Assembly (NCBI RefSeq): GCF_047511655.1
Contig: NC_133400.1
Coordinates: 4,501,001 to 4,565,000, forward strand
Direction: 5' to 3'
From: Castor canadensis
Lineage: Eukaryota > Chordata > Mammalia > Rodentia > Castoridae
DNA length: 64,000 nt
Position numbers and translations under genes: made by a program. The notes below the pieces were generated by a model. The model was not told the DNA's origin and ran no database searches. It saw only the letters and a list, made by a program, of their open reading frames with translations. Numbering within the stretch: position 1 is the stretch's first letter; every line of letters begins with the position of its first letter. This document shows positions 57,363 to 64,000 of this stretch, in pieces.

Positions 57363-59204
57363 AAAACCAAGGAGAATGGAGGAGGTGTGGCATCCAGCAG
57401 AGGGCATTTGTGTTTTGTTCTCTCCTTCTGTCTGTGCACGCCAAATGTTTCAGATAAGGTTGATTTTAAGGACGTGTGTGGTGTCCCATGAGGGGAGCAG
57501 GCAGGGACAAGGAGAATGAGTGGCTTTGTGAGGACAGGGTACAGGAAAGAGAGTTTGGGAGCCCCTGGCAGGCTGCCTCCTCCCCAGAAGCCAGCTCTGA
57601 GATGGAAGTGACATTTAAACGCATTAGGGGTGTCTTGCTGGTGCAGAAGGGAGCAGGATGGACATAGGGGTCGGCCTGTGATGCAGCTGAGCTGAGCTGG
57701 CCAGGTGTGGCTGGGTCCCTGAGCCTGAGCTACCCTGGGTGTGACCTTGGGGGAGGGTGACTCTGTGTGTGTGTGAGGAAAGGGGGTGACAGCTGAGCGT
57801 GTGGTTCCAGGTGTCCCCACAGTGTCACCACAGGTCATTTGGAGCCAGTTCATGAAGGACTCACAACATGGACTTTGTTCTGCTGACAAATGCTATTACT
57901 TCAACACACTCAGTTGCTACTCCTAGAATTTTAAACCACACTTTAAAAATGTTTGACCTGAAGTGTTTCCAAGCCTGCAGAAAGGTTACAAGAACAGTGA
58001 GCACTCACACTCATTCCCCTTCACCTGTCCATCGCAGGCTGACAAATGTCTTTCAGGATTGTTCAGGGAGCTGCCCTTGACCTTCAAGTTAGCACAAGTG
58101 GCAGGCATTGCCTTTACCTTGAAATAAGCCAGCGTGTTCTCTAGGCAAGAGGACATCCTTCTCCACAGTGGTAATACAACGATGGACTCGAGGAAGCGTG
58201 GCATTGATTCGATCCGGTGATCTAAACAATTGTCCCTATTCCACTCTTCAATACCACCCCCTCTAGCAATTTTTCCTACAATTCAGAGTCCAAGCTAGGA
58301 TAATTCATTGCGTTTTAGATCCATACTAAACAGCTTTCAAAAACCTAGATTTTGTGCTGTTAGAGCTTTTTCAGTGTTTTCTGGACTCAGTGCCCATGGA
58401 GGACATCTCAGCTTAGAACTGTCCTGTCCTACCCTTGGCTTGGCCTGTGCTGGAGAGGCCACCCCCCACTTCCTTCTCTCCACCCACTCTTCCTCCTCCG
58501 TGCTCTGCAGAGCCTCTTCCTCCCCAGGACACAATGGTAAGCAGAGGAAGGTGTCTCCTGAACTTCTGGCTCTAGACCCTCTCTGTCTTTCTCCACTGAG
58601 AAAGAAGCCACTGAACGTACAAATTCCCTCTAGACAAGTCTGTTGATGAGCAATAATTAAACATCCCTTTGTTAGGGTGGACATAGGGCAGCCATGTTGG
58701 GACCAGACTCCCTCCCCCTCACAGGTGGCTTACTAGAAACTCCCCAGGTGGCCTCAAAGAATGAGAAACACCTTATCTCTGGAGGGTCAGAGGATTGATT
58801 GAGGATTTTCCCAGCTAGCACCTGGTTCTGGTGCTTCCTGTCTATGTGCTCCAAACCCCTGGGACTTCTCCACCAACCTCCTTTATCTACCCCCAGTCTG
58901 TAAGTGGCCGTGGAGACCTCTAGTGTCTGCTGGAGACCCCTCCACAGGCTCCTTCTCTGGGATAAATCCTGTGCTGACGTTGAGCCTTTTCCTCACCTAT
59001 CTCTCCGTGCCTCCCTGCCTAGCATCTCCATCTCCCGTTGATCTCTCTGTGTTTTTCAGTCTAACACCCTGTATGGAAACCCCTCATCGTGGGAGCAACT
59101 GGATTTGTTGCCTGTGCAAGGTGCTCCTAATTGATATAAGGTCCCATAGGCTTAGTTGGCTGGAACCTGAACTTTACAGCTCTGCCTATTGCTACCTGCA
59201 GCAT
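57363..59204. other. Intergenic, no gene recognised
   Basis: The longest frame (minus, 57308-57889) starts in the SINE and has no family resemblance. Single-copy otherwise. Confidence 0.45.
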
Positions 59205-59345
59205 CTTGCAGTTCAGTTTGGATCCTGGGCTCAGCCTGGTTCCAATCCTGGCTCTACCCCTTCCTGGCTGAGGGGTCTGGAGCAAGGACTTAAGTCGTTT
59301 GAGCCTCATTCCATTTTTTCTCATCTATAAAATGCAGACAGTAAC
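59205..59345 (+). repeat. MIR SINE
   Basis: 'ttccaatcctggctctaccc' then gagcctcattccattttttc and 'tcatctataaaatgcagaca' in MIR order. Confidence 0.7.
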
Positions 59346-59487
59346 ATGTGAGAGCCAAGTGCACAAAAGCAGGTGACACCTACCAGGCTTTCTAGTCACT
59401 TAGTGTCTAGAAATGTGTCTTATGATTCTGCTACTTAGTGAACAGCTGGGTTCAACCTATGTGTCCAACCAAAGGGGATCACCACCT

Positions 59488-59612
59488 TGTGGTGGCCATA
59501 CCTATAATCCCGGCACTCAGGAGGCTGAGGTAGGAGGATTGTGAGTTCCGGACCAGCCTGGGCTATATAGGGAGTCCCTGTCTCAAAAAACTAAGAAAAA
59601 AAAAGTTAAAAA
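59488..59612 (+). repeat. B1 SINE monomer
   Basis: 'acctataatcccggcactca' then 'gaccagcctgggctatatag', with an A-rich tail. Confidence 0.85.
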
Positions 59613-59615
59613 ACC

Positions 59616-59641
59616 CCAGCAATAAATAAATAAATAAATAA
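59616..59641. repeat. TAAA simple repeat grown at SINE tail
   Basis: aataaataaataaataaata tract directly after the B1 tail. Confidence 0.85.
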
Positions 59642-60070
59642 TATGGCCTATCCACACAGTGAAAAACTTTATGACTTTACACTGTGGAAGAAACATGTTT
59701 ACTGATATAACTTCTTGTTCAGTTAAATAAAAAGTAATCAGCTATAAAACAATATGTAGTACAGTCCATTTGGGCAAAAAGCGTATTTGGATAGAATACC
59801 CCAAAACTTCAGCAGTGATTATCCCTAAGTAGTAAAAAATATGGATAATTGTTATTTTCTTTTGTGCTTTAAATTCTTTTTCTATAAATTTTATAAAAAT
59901 TACATTATGTATTTAGGTTTTTTGAGGCAGGATCTTGCTATGTAGGCTGGTCTTGAACTTGTTATTGTGACTCTTCTGCCTCAGCCTCCCAACTGCTGGG
60001 ATTACAGGTAGGAGCCACCACGCCCAGCTAAGAATCACAATTATTATTTAAAAAATAGAAACAAATTGGG
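59642..60070 (+). repeat. L1-like 3' fragment split by a B1
   Basis: 'cagtgattatccctaagtag' then attgttattttcttttgtgc resembles old L1 3' sequence. A B1 interrupts at about 59919-60031. Confidence 0.45.
59919..60031 (-). repeat. B1 SINE monomer, antisense
   Basis: 'ttttttgaggcaggatcttg' to 'gccaccacgcccagct'. Confidence 0.85.
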
Positions 60071-60409
60071 GTTGCCTGTGAGGGGTAGAATTAGATACAT
60101 ATAGGAGAGATACTTTTTCACAGACTTTTAAAGTGTTAGTAGAAGGTTTTTCTCCGTTCGTTGGAATCTTCCAGACTTTTTTCAAATTAGAAGAAAATCC
60201 AGCTGTGCTAAGGAGACAGGATATATTAAATAGCATTTGGGGTGGGACCAGAGTTCTAATCAAGATCTTGAGAGCATCTTGGAGCAGTCTGTTAGGCTGT
60301 TTCCCTGTGCATTCTCACTTTTTTTTTCTGTCCTAAATCCAACAGCAGGGAAGCTCTCAACCTTGAAGCATATCCAACCCCCGATAAGTTGAACATAGCC
60401 GCTGAAAAT

Positions 60410-60830
60410 AGTCATGCATATATCTTCATTAGGAAAATCATGCAATTAACCTGAAATATGTGGTAAATGAAGCAGTCAAATTATTGCGTATTTTCCTAGC
60501 TCTTAATTATAATTTTGGTAATCAATTTTTCTCCTGATTACCAAAAAGAAAAAAAAAAAAAAAAAGACAACCCTTCAGTATGCTGGTGATGGAGGACATG
60601 TTGGTGAGAGCACCATTAACCTCTGCTGCCTTTTCCTGCATCGCAGACATTTCCTGCTGATGCTCACCGCTGACGGTGACTGGGTTTTAACAGGGGATTT
60701 GGGACGGAGCCTCAGCCCTTCCTGCCCCGAGCGTTTCGTGAGTGCTGCGGTCATTAAAGGTGACTCAGCGGCTCCATTATCAATTTTTTAAATGGCTTTT
60801 GACTGCACTGTAAACATTTCCCTCAGTGAA
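60410..60830. promoter_or_regulatory. Candidate conserved non-coding element
   Basis: Repeat-poor segment with clustered motif-like words: a ttaattataatt homeodomain-type block near 60503, gtaatcaat near 60518, and tgactcagc (60761-60769, AP-1/MAF-type). No reading frame. An A-run (60543-60565) splits it. Purely a pattern-based suggestion without alignment. Confidence 0.25.
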
Positions 60831-62109
60831 CACTGACACCTAGCTCACAACCCCAAGCATTCAGATGGCCAAAAGGCCCTGTGACCACGTTGACAAAAAG
60901 CTGGGGACAGTGGCTCTGGGTGGACACAATTTCCCCATGGTCCTGGGACTTGTAGGCCGAGATGTTGGGGTCCCAAGGTGGGAAGAACCATACAGAGCAT
61001 TTTACAACGACCACCAGGAGTCGCTGCTGAGCAACGGCGTCTCAATTTCTTTACCTGTGAAATGGGTGAAGGATGGACTGAGTCCCAAGCTTGTGAGGAT
61101 GGGCTTAAGTCAAACCTCTAACATGGGTGAAGGAGAAAATACATTTGTAAATAGGTTGGGACATGGCCTTCAGGTTGGAGTGTGAGGGCAGGGCACCGAG
61201 AAGCTGGAGGGTAGCACAGGGCTTGGGCCAGAAACTGGGAGCCATTGCCCTCCTGGGCCCGCAGGGGAGGGGGTGGAGAGCAGGTTTATGGGATCTGGGC
61301 CTGTGGCAAGGACCCAGCAGGGACTGGGGACAGTGTCCATCACTGGCCTCCTTTCCACCCTGGCTGGTGCTGCTTTTGTCCAAAACCACTGGCAGCCAGA
61401 GGCAAAGGCGTCCTTACCACCAGGCAGCTGCAGGGTCCAGGACAGGTGAAGGGTGACAGGCTGGCACATGACCTCGCTGGCCTCCAATCCTTCCCAGGGA
61501 GGGAGGAAGGGATGTAGTGACTCCCAAGGGACCTGCCTGGGACGGGGGCAGGTGAAGATGCTCCGGGGGCCTTCAGGACATGGGATGGGGGTGGGGTTAG
61601 GGGTGGGGGGGGGTAAGGCTGCGCCAGCCAGGGGGTCTCCAGGGTCTCCCTGCACCATTTTCCATGGTGGAGTCCAGGGCCGGAGTGGGGCTGGGCTCAT
61701 CCGTGGACAAGAGACAGCTCCCTCTGCTGTCAGGTGCCATGGCTGTTGTCCCCACACCTGGCCCCATCTCAGAAAGGGCTTGGCAGGCAGAACTGGGAAA
61801 GGCTGAGCATTTCTGACTAGTGGCCTGGTGTGACCCGCTGCAGCTGCCGGGGACCAGGGTCAACTCAGGCGTGTGATGCCAGAGGAAGTGCAGAAGTGAA
61901 AACCACTCTGCCTGTGTGTTTGCAATATGAATCTTTTCAAAATCCCGTTTGTGTGTTTGAGAAAGAGACAGAGACAGAGAAAGAGGGAGGGAAGGAGGCC
62001 ATTAAGGCAAACAGCTCTCAAAAATTCAGTCCCAGAAACTGAAGTGATTATGGCATCTTCCTACCATGGAATATTCTAGAACCATGAAAAATTCTACTTC
62101 TTTTTTTCT
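60831..62109. other. Intergenic, no gene recognised
   Basis: GC-rich. Overlapping frames of up to 195 codons on both strands are compositional. A purine-rich simple tract lies at about 61960-62000, and a MIR-like 'ctttacctgtgaaatgggtg' occurs near 61050. Confidence 0.45.
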
Positions 62110-62303
62110 TTTTTTTTGTCAATACTGGGGTTTGAACTCAGGGCCTTCACCTTGAGCCACTCCACCATCCCTATTTTTGTGATTTTTTTTCGAGATAGGG
62201 TCTCTCAAACTATCTGTCCAGGCTGGGTTTGAACCACAAGCCCCCTGTTGTCTGCCTCCTGAGTAGCTGGGATTACAGGCGTGAGCCATTGGTACCTGGC
62301 TGA
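62110..62303 (-). repeat. B1-dID SINE, antisense
   Basis: 'caatactggggtttgaactc' then 'cgagatagggtctctcaaac' and 'tgggattacaggcgtgagcc'. Confidence 0.9.
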
Positions 62304-62739
62304 AAAATCCTATTTCTGAAAAAGTCACAGATCCATAGTTCTCGTAGTGATAGATGCAGACATCTTTGATAAAATTATACCACCCAGCATAAAGTAGCTC
62401 CTTGGAGGAAAATCGCTGAAGCTAAAAGACTTTGTTCTGAGGGTAATTTATCACTAAGTGAAAGAAAATGCTTAAAAACATTGATTATTGAAGCAGAAAA
62501 AATTTAAAAATGATTTTATGCCCCCCTTTTCATAAAATAGTGGGAGAACAGTGGTTAAAGTTGCTTGTCTCCGCATAGTGACAGTTGCATTTGAAGTTCA
62601 AATCCAACAGCTGTTTGCAGTGTCTCTGTTCTGTGTGTGGCACTGTGGGGGGAATTAGCTACTTCCCCGTTCAATGTGCAAAATTCCACTCTGGGGGCCT
62701 CACCACCTCTTTGGCCCCACTGCCTCCCATCTTCCCGCT
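62304..62739. other. Intergenic, nothing recognised
   Basis: AT-rich; the first 100 bases may be the rest of an old L1 interrupted by the neighbouring SINE. Confidence 0.35.
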
Positions 62740-63160
62740 TGTTCAGTTATCACCAGCTTTCCAGTCCTTTCTGCTGCAACAGAGAAGCCTTGCTTCTGCC
62801 ACAGGGCATTTGCACTGGCTGCTCCTTCTGTGCAGACCACTTTCCTGTCCCCCCTGATATCTCTAAGAGTGACTCTCCCATTTATTTGAGATCTCAACTC
62901 AAATGTCACTGACTTGTTGACTTTCTTGAGCATTCTTTGCAAAAAAGCACACGTCTGTCCAACTCCCACTCCACTCCCCTCCTTGCCTGTTCTCCTCTGT
63001 CACGTGTCATCACGCATGCCTATGGACTTGCCTATTGTCTGTCCTGCACTCCCAGAATGCAACAGCCACCAGGTGAGCCTCTACCTTGCCTTTCCCCAGG
63101 TCTCCGAACAATGGCAGGCACCGTAATTGCTCAGTGAATATTTGTTGAATGAATGGATGG
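62740..63160 (+). repeat. L2 LINE 3' end
   Basis: 'gggcatttgcactggctgct' then 'actcaaatgtcactgacttg', ending in 'gctcagtgaatatttgttga' and atgaatggatgg, the L2 terminus. Confidence 0.8.
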
Positions 63161-64000
63161 AGGAGCAGACCAAAGAGCCACTTCTTCCCAACCTTTGTGT
63201 TTGGGAATTCACCTATTTGTATGTAAATATGTATTTTTCTTCAATAATAACATGCACAAATATAAAAATTAAAAAGGCCACAAAACTAAGTGGGCCAGAG
63301 ACACGAAGTCTCCCCTCCCCGATTCCCGTGTGGATGGGAAGAGATTTAAACTGCGTTTCTCTCGTCCCAGGCGGGGCTGGGCTTCTTCAATCCTGTGGTC
63401 ATCTCACACAAAGCGTGGAAATTCCTGTGAGGTCTGCCCATCTGTGTTCAGAAAATACAGGAACGGGCTGCAGGAGGTCAAGGTCAAGTGCAATGCTGAG
63501 CCAGCCGGGGAGAGTGATGAACAACCCCCTCCACAGCACACAGCCATCCTGCCCAATGGCCCCTGCCTCTCCTTTCCCTCCCTGTGACAGTGCTTTCATG
63601 TACCCAGGTCCCTTAAGATGGTCTTTTTGGGGGGAGATGACAGCTCCCCCATATTCTTAGGGTGCCAGGCCTTGAGTAAACCTGATTTCCTTCCCTCCAA
63701 CTCTTGCCTCCCACGTGTTGACTTTTGGGCGTGGGCAGGTGTACTTGGGTCTGGCAACAGAAAGTCTACCAGCTGTTCTTCTGAAGGCTACTCCGGACTT
63801 TTACTGCCTGAGAGACTTCTTGTCCCACAGGTCCTCGTCCCCCCTGCCCGCCCTGGCCCTCCCATAGCTAGGGTGCGCTGTGCAGAAGGCCCCAGCCTCT
63901 GTTCCGCCCTGTGGCTTGGTGCTCCGTGAGCACCAAGCATCACTGTTCTTTGGCTCTCATGTTTTGCGGGATCCCGTGCACAGGTGTGTACTGGGCTTTG
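63161..64000. other. Intergenic, no gene recognised
   Basis: Single-copy sequence to the window edge. No HSBP1-like exon seen. Confidence 0.45.

Noticed and set aside
27000..64000. HSBP1 exons, expected on the 5' side of MLYCD
   Set aside because: No coiled-coil HSBP1-like exon seen. The human distance is larger than the sequence available here.

Overview
The window is mammalian nuclear DNA, not a bacterial, phage or organellar sequence. It has one split gene with GT-AG introns, a CpG island, and dense interspersed repeats (L1, L2, MIR, MaLR-type LTRs, B1- and ID-related SINEs). The commonest young SINE joins a B1-like (7SL-related) head to an ID-like (tRNA-related) tail. That B1-dID architecture points to a non-murid rodent. 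The wording of the tail (a 'ggctggtggagtggctcaag' unit, then 'gagttcaagccccagtacc') makes a castorimorph such as beaver my best guess, by inference only.

The only protein-coding gene I can support is MLYCD, malonyl-CoA decarboxylase, on the minus strand in five coding exons between 26551 and 12990. The exons join in frame into a 500-residue protein, against 493 in human. It keeps a mitochondrial presequence, a second start with a stronger context at Met47, the catalytic Ser/His pair, and a C-terminal SKL peroxisomal signal. A CpG island covers exon 1 and the promoter, where three tandem ETS motifs and two opposed CCAAT boxes sit within about 130 bp upstream of the start codon. A cluster of variant poly(A) hexamers lies about 600 bp past the stop codon.

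Layout: 1-12.3 kb is intergenic sequence downstream of MLYCD, fairly GC-rich, with old L2/MIR/MaLR pieces, a few SINEs and two LTR-like or hairpin oddities. 12.3-26.8 kb is MLYCD with SINE- and L2-bearing introns. 26.9-64 kb is the intergenic region upstream of MLYCD and becomes a repeat landscape. It holds two long old L1s (32.2-34.3 kb and 45.3-48.4 kb), both broken by SINEs, a run of MaLR LTRs between 31 and 45 kb, and many L2 and MIR fossils. Some quiet single-copy stretches remain (48.4-50.1, 51.8-53.8, 54.3-57.2, 60.1-62.1 kb), and one of these looks like a candidate conserved regulatory element (about 60.4-60.8 kb). In human the neighbours of MLYCD are OSGIN1 (3' side) and HSBP1 (5' side). 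I see neither here, which fits their distance from MLYCD.

I found no undescribed biological system. The items most worth following are a recurrent three-part SINE (B1-B1-dID, five copies), the MLYCD dual-start and ETS-array promoter, the LTR-like segments at 4.9-5.1 and 48.5 kb, and the candidate enhancer near 60.6 kb. Repeat family names come from remembered consensus sequences and all edges are approximate.
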